Notes under the pieces: model-generated
The model's input: the letters and a program-made list of their open reading frames with translations, nothing else
What the model was told of the DNA's origin: nothing
Databases searched by the model: none
In this document: positions 18,827 through 27,198 of the stretch, one piece after another
Layout of the letters: every line of letters begins with the position of its first letter
Position numbering within the stretch: the first letter of the stretch is position 1
Translations under genes and position numbers: made by a program
Assembly: GCA_041649015.1 (NCBI GenBank)
Contig: JBAZNU010000010.1
Location: forward strand, 5,110-69,109
Reading direction: 5' to 3'
DNA length: 64,000 bases
Origin: Ignavibacteria bacterium
Lineage (GTDB): Bacteria; Bacteroidota; Ignavibacteria; Tepidaquicellales; Tepidaquicellaceae

Positions 18827-20269
18827 ATGATTATAAAATATCCTTCGTACAAATATTTTTATGCTTTATCCGATTTTCTTACACTGACAGTATCTTTTAT
18901 TTTATCTCAAGAGGTTTATTTATTTTACTTTTCAAGTCAAAAAACATTTTTGTACAATTTAGAAGTTGATGATTTCCTTTTATTAATAATCGTAAATATA
19001 ATGTTTATTTTTATATTTCATTATTTCCATTTGTACAAACTTAGTGTATTTCTAACTCGAGTAAATCAGACGGTTACAATAATGAAATCTTTAATTTACG
19101 GGATATTCGTAATTGTAGTGATTTCATTCTTTATGAAATTTAATATTCTAACGGATTCCAGGCTTACATTGCTGATATTTTTTATTATCTCCTTAAGTCT
19201 TTTTATTATAATCCGTGTTTTTATTTTATTCAGACTTTACAATAAAATACTATCTAAAACCATTTTTAAAAGAAGGATATTAGTCGTTGGTGCAGGTAAG
19301 TCAGGACAGTTAGTTGCACAGAAAATCACATTTGAGAATTATTTTGGGAATGAAATTATAGGGTATGTTGATGAAACTAAAGAAATAGATTCGGTTATAT
19401 TTAATGGGATTAAGGTTCTCGGACGTCTTAAGGATTTAAGTGAAATACATAGAAATTACAATTATGACGAAATAATAATTTGTATTGACAAAATTGAATA
19501 TGGGGAACTACTTCAAATAATAGATGAATGTAAGAAGCAAAAAACTTCAGTAAAGGTTGTATCAAATCTATTTGGTATTATATCTGATAAATATCTATCA
19601 GAGCAATACGAAAATATTGCATTAACAGATGTATCGACAAAGATAAATATAAATGTATATTTACTCATAAAAAGACTTATTGATATTATTGGATCGAGTT
19701 TAGGAATTATTATATTACTACCACTTTTCTTAATATTGGGAGTATTTATTAAAATAACATCAAATGGGCCGATAATATTTAAACAAGTTAGAATTGGAAA
19801 AGATGGGAAACCATTCCATTTCTATAAATTTAGGTCGATGAAAGAAATAGAGGGTGAGGATAATGAACGTGTAGAGAAAATGCTTAATTATATGAAAGGT
19901 GGAGATCCTGGCTACAAAGAAAAAATAGTGAACAATTCCAGAATAACAGGTATTGGATATATTATTAGAAAATATAGCCTTGACGAATTACCTCAATTGT
20001 TTAATGTATTAAAAGGTGATATGAGTCTTGTTGGTCCAAGACCCTGTTTGCCTTATGAATATCAGCATTACGATGAATGGCAAAAGAGGAGATTATCTGT
20101 CACCCCAGGCTGTACCGGATTATGGCAGGTTTCAGGAAGGAGTGCAGTGAGTTTTAATGATTCTGTTATAATGGATATATATTATATTAACAATATTACA
20201 CCTTGGTTAGATTTGCAGCTAATTTTTAAAACCATACCAGTAATGATTTTTGCTAAGGGAGGTAAATAA
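18827..20269 (+). CDS. Polyprenyl-phosphate sugar phosphotransferase, WbaP/WcaJ-like
   Basis: A 480-residue initiating glycosyltransferase. Four or five N-terminal transmembrane helices (about residues 10-145) are followed by a Rossmann-like CoA-binding_3 region (RILVVGAGKSGQLVAQK, about 149-165) and a C-terminal sugar transferase domain with KRLIDIIGS, KFRSM, RKYSLDELPQLFNVLKGDMS, LVGPRP and PGCTGLWQVSGRS. The family loads the first sugar-1-phosphate on undecaprenyl phosphate. A Shine-Dalgarno-like AGGGG lies about 10 bases before the ATG. This gene starts repeat-unit assembly for the whole cluster; the sugar is unknown. Confidence 0.92.
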   Translation: MIIKYPSYKYFYALSDFLTLTVSFILSQEVYLFYFSSQKTFLYNLEVDDFLLLIIVNIMFIFIFHYFHLYKLSVFLTRVNQTVTIMKSLIYGIFVIVVISFFMKFNILTDSRLTLLIFFIISLSLFIIIRVFILFRLYNKILSKTIFKRRILVVGAGKSGQLVAQKITFENYFGNEIIGYVDETKEIDSVIFNGIKVLGRLKDLSEIHRNYNYDEIIICIDKIEYGELLQIIDECKKQKTSVKVVSNLFGIISDKYLSEQYENIALTDVSTKININVYLLIKRLIDIIGSSLGIIILLPLFLILGVFIKITSNGPIIFKQVRIGKDGKPFHFYKFRSMKEIEGEDNERVEKMLNYMKGGDPGYKEKIVNNSRITGIGYIIRKYSLDELPQLFNVLKGDMSLVGPRPCLPYEYQHYDEWQKRRLSVTPGCTGLWQVSGRSAVSFNDSVIMDIYYINNITPWLDLQLIFKTIPVMIFAKGGK

Positions 20270-20440
20270 AATCTTAAACTTTAGAATAGCTGTAGTACCA
20301 AAATTACATTGATATTATTTTATTTTAGTTGGATATTAAAATGATTATTTTGATAACTCACTAATTAACATCTACTTATTTCCTATTTAAAGATATTACA
20401 CTTTTGTATATTTATTTTTAATCAATCTTAAATTATTCAT

Positions 20441-21439
20441 ATGAATGTCGGTGTTATCGGAACAGGTTATTGGGGACCAAATATTATCAGAAATTTTCTA
20501 AGCAATTGTAATGTAAAAAAAGTGTATTCGAGCGATCTTGATATAAATCGTCTACAAAAAATGAAATTGCGTTTTCCTGAGATTGAAATAATAAAAGACA
20601 GTATAGATTTAATAAAACTAATTGACATTGACATTATAGCAATTAGTACACCAGTAGATTCTCATTATATGCTCGCGAAATCAGCATTAGAAGCGGGTAA
20701 ACACATTTGGGTAGAAAAGCCTTTTATGTCAGATTCAAAAGAGGCAGAAGAAATAATTGAACTATCAACAAGAAAAAACCTGAAAGTATTTGTAGATCAC
20801 ACTTTTATTTATACTGGATCAGTAATGAAAATGAAAGAAATTATAGATTCTGGTGATTTAGGAAATATTTATTATTTTGATTCAGTAAGAATTAATCTTG
20901 GTCTTTTTCAATCTGATGTAAATGTTATTTGGGACTTAGCCCCACATGATCTATCTATAATGAAATATGTACTTCCCAAAAAGGTAGTTGCTGTTTCAGC
21001 AAACGGAATTGCGAATTATTATAAGCAAGAAAATATTGCCCACATTTCTGTTTATTTTGAAAATAACTGTTTTGCCCATTTTCATGTTAATTGGACTTCG
21101 CCAGTTAAAATTAGAAAAATGATTGCAGGGGGGGATAAGAAGATGCTTGTATTTGATGATATGGAGAATTTTGAAAAGATTAAGATTTATGATTCTGGGG
21201 TTAATATGAATAATAAGCAGAATATTTATGATGCATTAGTTCAATACAGAATAGGCGATATGTATTCACCAAAGGTTAATCAAACAGAGGCTTTATCTCT
21301 TGGTGTGTCAGAATTTATTAAATCAATTCAAGATAACAGGGATCCATTAACAAATGCATATGACGGTCTGGAAGTCGTAAGAATTCTAGAAGCCGCGAAT
21401 AAGTCAATAAAAAATAGAGGAAAACTTATAACATTATAA
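20441..21439 (+). CDS. Gfo/Idh/MocA family sugar dehydrogenase (WbpB/WlbA-like candidate)
   Basis: A 332-residue NAD(P)-dependent oxidoreductase with VGVIGTGYWGPNIIRNF at the N-terminus and WVEKPFMSDSKEAEE at about residues 90-105, where EKP is the catalytic Lys motif. DHTFIYTGSV and WDLAPHDLSIM follow. In WbpB/WlbA the reaction is oxidation of UDP-GlcNAcA at C3. The acyltransferase 24 bases downstream and the DegT aminotransferase at 15693 would supply the remaining steps. The 6-dehydrogenase that makes the uronic acid is not in the window. Confidence 0.83.
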   Translation: MNVGVIGTGYWGPNIIRNFLSNCNVKKVYSSDLDINRLQKMKLRFPEIEIIKDSIDLIKLIDIDIIAISTPVDSHYMLAKSALEAGKHIWVEKPFMSDSKEAEEIIELSTRKNLKVFVDHTFIYTGSVMKMKEIIDSGDLGNIYYFDSVRINLGLFQSDVNVIWDLAPHDLSIMKYVLPKKVVAVSANGIANYYKQENIAHISVYFENNCFAHFHVNWTSPVKIRKMIAGGDKKMLVFDDMENFEKIKIYDSGVNMNNKQNIYDALVQYRIGDMYSPKVNQTEALSLGVSEFIKSIQDNRDPLTNAYDGLEVVRILEAANKSIKNRGKLITL

Positions 21440-21463
21440 AGACGCTAAAATAAAAATAAATTG

Positions 21464-21931
21464 ATGGCAAAGATTATTAAGAATGTAAAGTTAGGGACAG
21501 ATGTTAAAATATTTGATTTTGTTAATCTATATGGATGTTCAATTGATGATAATACGAAGATTGGTACCTTTGTTGAGATACAGAAAAATGTAATAATTGG
21601 AAAAAACTGCAAGATATCTACGCACACATTTATTTGTGAAGGTGTACATATAGAGGATAATGTATTTATTGGTCATAATGTAACCTTTATTAACGACAAG
21701 TACCCTCGTTCGACTAACGAGGATGGAAATATGCAAACCGAGACTGACTGGAAAGTTGTAGAAACAGTTGTTAAAAAAGGTGCTTCAATTGGCTCATCAG
21801 CAACTATTCTTTGCGGCGTAACAATAGGGGAGAATTCTATAGTGGGAGCAGGTTCGGTAGTTACAAAAAATGTTCCTGCCTCGACCATTGTTGCTGGTGT
21901 ACCTGCAAAGGTTATTAAAAAAAACATATAG
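21464..21931 (+). CDS. Left-handed beta-helix hexapeptide acyltransferase (WbpD/WlbB-like)
   Basis: About 155 residues, almost entirely hexapeptide repeats ([I/V]Gxxxx type: GTFVEIQKNVIIGKN, GASIGSSATILCGVTIGEN, IVGAGSVVTKNVPAS, IVAGVPAKVIKK). This is the usual length and ending of sugar-nucleotide N-acetyltransferases such as WbpD/WlbB. The ATG at 21464 is preceded in frame by a TTG at 21461, which would add one Met. As the last gene of the cluster it could acetylate the 3-amino group produced by the aminotransferase. Confidence 0.86.
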   Translation: MAKIIKNVKLGTDVKIFDFVNLYGCSIDDNTKIGTFVEIQKNVIIGKNCKISTHTFICEGVHIEDNVFIGHNVTFINDKYPRSTNEDGNMQTETDWKVVETVVKKGASIGSSATILCGVTIGENSIVGAGSVVTKNVPASTIVAGVPAKVIKKNI

Positions 21932-21946
21932 GGATAATAACCGATA

Positions 21947-22013
21947 ATCTTTTTATTAATAACGCTAAAATTTTATAATTTATATAAAATTATCAGATTA
22001 TTATTAAAAAGAT
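21947..22013. terminator. AT-rich inverted repeat between convergent genes
   Basis: The arms at 21947-21962 (ATCTTTTTATTAATAA) and 21998-22013 (TTATTATTAAAAAGAT) pair nearly perfectly, and an inner inverted repeat (AATTTTATA / TATAAAATT) adds a second stem. It sits between the end of the polysaccharide operon and the convergent BatA-like gene, so bidirectional termination is likely, though the stem is AT-rich and weaker than GC-rich terminators. Confidence 0.5.
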
Positions 22014-22092
22014 GTTATTAGGTATTTCTCAAATAACTTCCTGATATACCAATCACCAACATTGCGAAGTAGTATCATCAATTGGAATACTA

Positions 22093-23961
22093 TTATTTTA
22101 TCCTTGACACATATATTTCCAAGAGGATGAGAGTGAGAACGATAATGAGAGGTATGTACCAGAGAGATTTGCCTGTGCGGTTTTCGTAGATGATGGATTC
22201 GAGTGACTGTAATTTACTGTTTGGGATTATTTGGTAATTTTTTATACCTTTTGTGTCAAGGGCTGTTTTTAATACGTTTTCGTTTATGAGTTCAGAGTTG
22301 GATTCGAGGGTATCTCTTTCAGGGTATATTGTATATGGTGTAGTGGATAGGGATGAAGGAGCAGGGTATAATGCGGAGTTAGAAGTGTGAGTGGCGGAAC
22401 GAAGTATGAAGGGAGCAAATAGGGAGTGTTCGGCAAATGATGACATTGTGTTATCAGAGGATACGGTTACGAAGAGGGGGGATGTTGGGGTTAGGGAAGA
22501 AATAATGAGAGGGATTGTGGTGTTGGAGTTTAGTAATTGTAATGATATTAATGTGATAGAATTTTGTGATGGGACTATACTGAAATAGGATTTTAAGTTT
22601 ATTTTATCAAGGGTGGAACTGTTAAAGGTTTCACCTTTTTTTATTTTGAATATATCACTGAATAGTGAGGATTCGGTGTCGATTTCACTGATGGATGCAT
22701 TAGTATTTACTTTATTGAGATTGTTTATTTTTTCTCCTAAAATCTTGTTGTAACTTTCGATGTTGATATTGTCAGATAGGAATATTACAATCATTTTTCC
22801 TGATTCGGAGAAATTTCTTATATTTTTTCTGTCGGTGTCAGAGAATTCTTTTATTCCGCAGAGATAAACGGCATCGTATTGCTGTAAATTGTCAAGGAAG
22901 GTTGATTCAGTGTAATTATAGACTTTTTCATTCGGTGAATTTAAATTGGCTGCATCGAAAACAGCTTTAATGTATTTTGAAGATTCACGGATTCCGGAAA
23001 TGATTGCTATGTTAAGTTTTTCGGGAATATAAATTTGCTTAATGAAGAGATTGTCTTCGCTGAATGCATCCAATTGTTTATTGGGTGATTTAAGCTCGAC
23101 TTTCAGAGTCTGGATTCCGACTGATACCGGTTTGTACAAGAAATCAATTTGTTTAATTTCATTTGGTTTAAGGTCAAAGTATTTCTCTTCCAGAAATGTA
23201 CTGTTGTTGTATAGTGAAAGTTTTTCTTCTATAATAAAATTATTAGTATGATTTCTGACAATGACTTTCAGATTTAAAGGAAATGAGATTCCCAGGATTT
23301 TAGACTCGATAATAATATTACTTACAGAAATATTCGGCATTTCATTTTCCGCGACATCGATGAAGTAGAAGTTTGAGTAATTATCCGGTTGGTAGAGGTT
23401 ATCATGAAAATTAACTTTTTGCATGTCGCTTATGATAAAAATTTCTGAAGTGTTTTGATTTCTATTTTCAAAGATTTCGTTTGTTTTATTTAGTATTGAA
23501 TTCAAGTTTGGTTTTACAGGGATATAGCTGTTTGATGTATCTGATTGAACTTTAGCGACTAATGAAATTAATTCATCGGATGATGAGTATGTGCTACTTA
23601 TGCGGTCAGCCACGGTTAATGCTTTTGAGAATAAATTTGCAGAATCCTTTTTGTACAACATGCTGAAAGAGCTATCGATGAATATTATACCGAGTTTCTT
23701 TGAATCCGAGTTTTTTCCGGAGTAACCTTTAAGAAAGGGATCTGCAAATGAGAAGATAAGAAAAACAATGATAGCTATTCTTACAAGAAGGAGAAAAAGA
23801 TTTTTTATTCGGAGTCGGCGGAATTTTGATTTTTGGATTTCTTTAAGGAACATGATAGTGCTGAACTCCATTTTCTGAACTTTTTGAAGGTTCAGTAGAT
23901 GGAGAAGAATTGGGACGGCAACAGCAATAAGAGATAATAATATTATGTTATTTAGAAACAC
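22093..23961 (-). CDS. BatA N-terminal and vWA domain membrane protein
   Basis: A 622-residue protein. The N-terminus (MFLNNIILLSLIAVAVPILLHLL...) is a BatA-type double transmembrane segment with a short basic loop (KFRRLRIKN), followed by a second helix near residue 65. A von Willebrand A-like region starts at about 89 with a MIDAS-type DSSFS. A large extracytoplasmic beta-rich middle follows and a single helix is at the C-terminus (about 598-618). It starts at GTG. BatA domain proteins occur in Bacteroidota aerotolerance loci with MoxR and BatB-E, but none of those partners are near, so the role is unclear. Confidence 0.8.
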   Translation of the reverse strand: MFLNNIILLSLIAVAVPILLHLLNLQKVQKMEFSTIMFLKEIQKSKFRRLRIKNLFLLLVRIAIIVFLIFSFADPFLKGYSGKNSDSKKLGIIFIDSSFSMLYKKDSANLFSKALTVADRISSTYSSSDELISLVAKVQSDTSNSYIPVKPNLNSILNKTNEIFENRNQNTSEIFIISDMQKVNFHDNLYQPDNYSNFYFIDVAENEMPNISVSNIIIESKILGISFPLNLKVIVRNHTNNFIIEEKLSLYNNSTFLEEKYFDLKPNEIKQIDFLYKPVSVGIQTLKVELKSPNKQLDAFSEDNLFIKQIYIPEKLNIAIISGIRESSKYIKAVFDAANLNSPNEKVYNYTESTFLDNLQQYDAVYLCGIKEFSDTDRKNIRNFSESGKMIVIFLSDNINIESYNKILGEKINNLNKVNTNASISEIDTESSLFSDIFKIKKGETFNSSTLDKINLKSYFSIVPSQNSITLISLQLLNSNTTIPLIISSLTPTSPLFVTVSSDNTMSSFAEHSLFAPFILRSATHTSNSALYPAPSSLSTTPYTIYPERDTLESNSELINENVLKTALDTKGIKNYQIIPNSKLQSLESIIYENRTGKSLWYIPLIIVLTLILLEIYVSRIK

Positions 23962-24485
23962 TTAAGTTGATAGTTTATAGTTGATAGTTGATAGCTAATA
24001 TTTGATAGTTAATAATTTAAATCTAATAGTTAATATTTAATGTGACCACGGATGATGCAAATTATGCAATTCAATAGAACGCTGGTAACACAGATTAAAC
24101 GGATAAACACGGAAAAAATAAAGAACAAATAAAACTAAATAGCCTGAAAAATACTGATTTACACAGATAGAAATTTTAGAGTACTTTTTGCTCCTAAAAT
24201 CATTCTCACACAAATCTCACAATGAGCAGGTGATATCAACTCGTATAAAAATAAAGAACAAATAGAACATTGGTTTTACGAAAAAACACAGATATAAATA
24301 AAAATCTTTTGGATTCATCTAAAAGCATGGTGGAATGACAAAAGTTTAAAAAATGATTTATTATCATGTATTCAATTGAATAATGCGAAATATAAGTACG
24401 GTTGTAAAATAAAGAAATTATTCGAACTTTTAAAGCTATTGATATCACAAAAAGATAAGAAGATAAAGTGATTAGATTATTGTGA
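23962..24485. repeat. 524-base intergenic region with degenerate short repeats
   Basis: No coding signal seen. Near 23965-24010 TTGATAGTT/TATAGTTGATAG units repeat imperfectly. Further in, AACGCTGGTAACACAGATTAAACGG and ACTGATTTACACAGATAG resemble the interspersed ACACAGATT elements also found at 27001-27100. The 17-base string AAATAAAGAACAAATAR appears twice (near 24116 and 24250). I see no tRNA or clear terminator. Confidence 0.5.
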
Positions 24486-26996
24486 TTATGGGGTGATTTT
24501 CAGTATTACGAATGTTATGTCGTCGTGTATTTCTATGTTCTGAGTGAAATTACTAATGGATGCGAGGAGAGATGATTTTATGGTTTCCGGGGAGGCATTA
24601 TGATTTTGAAGAAGAATTTTTTCGATACGCTCGGAGCCAAATAGGTCTTTTTGTGCATTCATTGATTCAGAAACGCCGTCTGAATACAACATGTATATGT
24701 CATTGGGGGTGATATCAAATGTTTGTTCTTCGATGTTTGTGTTAAAAATATTTTCTTTATCTAGTCCGATGCCAATTCCCTTTGTATATATGTTTTCAAT
24801 ACTATTGTTACGAAGTCTAATTAAAGGAGTATGTCCTGCCCGCGCGACCTGTACTATATTTTGGTTAAGGTCGAATAGAGCAAGAAGTATTGTAACGAAA
24901 GATTTTCTATTGAATTGACTGTAAATTTGTTTGTTGATTTCACCGAGCATTTCTTTAGGGGACGGGAATATGTTCGAAGCAAACTGCAGAACCGCCTGAA
25001 CCTGAGACATATAAAGTGCGGCGGGTATTCCTTTGTCAGATACATCTGCAATAGCCACGAGAACCTTATCTTTTGATATGTTTATTATATCATAAAAATC
25101 ACCACCAATTTCCCGAGCGGGTTCGGAATATCCTGAAATAACAAGTCTGCTATGAGCAGACTTTTCTTTCGGCAGAAGGCCGTTCTGGATACGTTTTGCT
25201 ATGTTGACTTCTTCTTCATATTTTTGTTTATTAATCTGTTCGATATTGAGACGTGTGTTTTCGAGAGATACTGCACTTTGAGATGCAAATGATTTAAGCA
25301 AATCGATATCCTCTTCTGAGAAGGCTTTTCCCGAACTTTTACTGCCGAATGTAAGAGCTCCAATTAACTCATTTTTATGGTTAATGGGAATAATTAAATT
25401 TATACCGGAAAGCAAAGATTTTTCTGTGTCAGAAATACCGAGTTCGTTTATGTTAGCTGCGTTTATGATGACAGCTTCACCAGAATTATATTTAGTAATT
25501 TTGAGAAGGAGTTTATCAAGGTCAAAATCATTAGTCAGGCCGAGTGACTTAATGTATTTGGAGCTTAAAACACGAAGATTAAAATAATTAATCCCAACTG
25601 TTTCATTCAGGAAAGTTCTGATTTTAGCGACAAGGTCATCTATGTCGGATATACGAGAAAGTTCTTTAGAGAACTCGAGAAGTGATTTACGGTAATTATA
25701 ATTTTCTCTGAAGAACTGTTTATCGACAAACGACTTAGCTTGTTTATTGACGAAATCGAAAGAGAATGTAAAAATTATAATAAAAGTAATAATCATCATC
25801 TGGTTGCTCCCTTCAAAAACTTCTCTGAAGAAAGAATTCAAAACAAACACGAGAACGAGGTACAGAATAACTATTGTCAATGTGACGATACCGAAGACAA
25901 TACTTTTTTTAACAAGAAATTCAGTATCGAAAATCCTGTATTTCATGATTGAATAACCGAATGAAATAGGAATTGCCATTACGAGAATACTTGGAGTAAG
26001 GTGAATCGGATTAACAAGAAATACGGGTTTATTATTAATAAGATTATAGATCAAGTAATAAGAAATGCCGAGTCCGCCCAGGAAAAATCCTTTGCTGATA
26101 ATTGACAGGGATTTTTTCAAAGCGGGGTCGATAACTTTACTCAAGGAACGGCGGTAGAATACAGTACCAAGAATAAAGTAAAGAACAGGTGCTACCTGAA
26201 ATAAGAATAATGAGAGAATTCTGTTAAACTTTGCAGATGTAATAATATTAACTAATACCGGAAGAACAACGATTGCATATAGAAGCAGTATAAAAAGTTT
26301 CCTGCGACGGAATTCATACTTTACCGGGAAGGTAAGAAAAAGATGCACGTACAAAGGAGGAATGCAAACAGCTCCCGTAAGAAAGAGTATATTTAAGGTA
26401 ATAAAGAAAATCTTCTGCCAAATAGTGACAATTTCAATCTGAATTGCTCCTGCGGGGCTTGTTCCAGAATACATAATAAGTCCAATGGATGCTGCAGCGC
26501 TGAAGAAGAAAAAGAGTTTCGAAGTAAGTTCTTTTGGTTTTGAATAGCCAACCGCGGTACCGACAAAGAGAAATCCGAGTCCGACTATCCAGAATATAAG
26601 GAAACTATAGTTTGTGAATTTATAAACCCAGATTTTGAAATCCATAATTTCATCATTCCGCAGAACAGTATAAGTGATAAATTCACTGCTGAATTTATTT
26701 AAAATATCCATAGCTTTCATTGACTGGCTAAGACTGATACCATTAATTGCGATTAGCAGGTCACCGTCTTTAATTCCTGCTTCATCTGCGACACCACCAG
26801 GGATTATCTGAGTAATCATAAGGAAGTGATTACCGAGAGAATCTGTTTTATCAATCCAAAGGCAATCGTCGGTTGTCATGCGCTTGGAGAAGAAATTGTT
26901 TTCGAAAGCGATTAATGAAAGTATAAGGCAAAAGAATGCAATGAGAATTATGAAAAATCTCAGAGTGTTTTCGGATATGTTGTTAAATAATTTCAT
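24486..26996 (-). CDS. PDZ-transmembrane-GAF-PP2C (SpoIIE-type) phosphatase
   Basis: An 836-residue membrane receptor-like phosphatase. Order: transmembrane helix (about 11-31), PDZ-like domain (about 50-112, with PGGVADEAGIKDGDLLIAING), seven or eight helices (about 130-420), a GAF-like region (about 445-590) and a SpoIIE PP2C domain (about 605-836). Metal-binding motifs GGDFYD, ADVSDKG, SDGVSE and HDDIT are intact, so activity is expected. The family dephosphorylates Ser/Thr sites in anti-anti-sigma factors. Its close paralogue lies next upstream (27199-29682), separated by a repeat-rich spacer. Ligand and target are unknown. Confidence 0.85.
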   Translation of the reverse strand: MKLFNNISENTLRFFIILIAFFCLILSLIAFENNFFSKRMTTDDCLWIDKTDSLGNHFLMITQIIPGGVADEAGIKDGDLLIAINGISLSQSMKAMDILNKFSSEFITYTVLRNDEIMDFKIWVYKFTNYSFLIFWIVGLGFLFVGTAVGYSKPKELTSKLFFFFSAAASIGLIMYSGTSPAGAIQIEIVTIWQKIFFITLNILFLTGAVCIPPLYVHLFLTFPVKYEFRRRKLFILLLYAIVVLPVLVNIITSAKFNRILSLFLFQVAPVLYFILGTVFYRRSLSKVIDPALKKSLSIISKGFFLGGLGISYYLIYNLINNKPVFLVNPIHLTPSILVMAIPISFGYSIMKYRIFDTEFLVKKSIVFGIVTLTIVILYLVLVFVLNSFFREVFEGSNQMMIITFIIIFTFSFDFVNKQAKSFVDKQFFRENYNYRKSLLEFSKELSRISDIDDLVAKIRTFLNETVGINYFNLRVLSSKYIKSLGLTNDFDLDKLLLKITKYNSGEAVIINAANINELGISDTEKSLLSGINLIIPINHKNELIGALTFGSKSSGKAFSEEDIDLLKSFASQSAVSLENTRLNIEQINKQKYEEEVNIAKRIQNGLLPKEKSAHSRLVISGYSEPAREIGGDFYDIINISKDKVLVAIADVSDKGIPAALYMSQVQAVLQFASNIFPSPKEMLGEINKQIYSQFNRKSFVTILLALFDLNQNIVQVARAGHTPLIRLRNNSIENIYTKGIGIGLDKENIFNTNIEEQTFDITPNDIYMLYSDGVSESMNAQKDLFGSERIEKILLQNHNASPETIKSSLLASISNFTQNIEIHDDITFVILKITP

Positions 26997-27198
26997 TTTT
27001 AAATAATAGAACGCTGATTTTTACAAATAGACCTTTGAACACAGATTTCCACAAATAGACCTTTGAACACAGATTATCACAAATTTTATTTTCAAATTCT
27101 TATAATATCAAAAAACATTTGCACACTGATTTAAACTGCCGGAATGACAGTGTATTAAAATCAGTAATGTTAAAGAACTATATAAACTTAGTTTACTT
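26997..27198. repeat. Repeat-bearing spacer between the two PP2C genes
   Basis: A 25-base unit, ACAAATAGACCTTTGAACACAGATT, occurs exactly at 27023-27047 and 27051-27075 (28-base period), with fragments ACGCTGATTTTTAC and ATCACAAATTT around it. The style matches the ACACAGATT elements in the 24 kb spacer. No gene is seen. Confidence 0.7.

Noticed and set aside
629..21931. Horizontally mobile island around the polysaccharide locus
   Set aside because: No integrase, transposase, tRNA boundary or flanking repeat is seen; composition differences alone are common for such loci.
24236..24448. 70-residue minus-strand open frame in the 24 kb spacer
   Set aside because: It lies in degenerate repeat sequence with Phe/Ile-rich composition and no recognisable motif or ribosome site.
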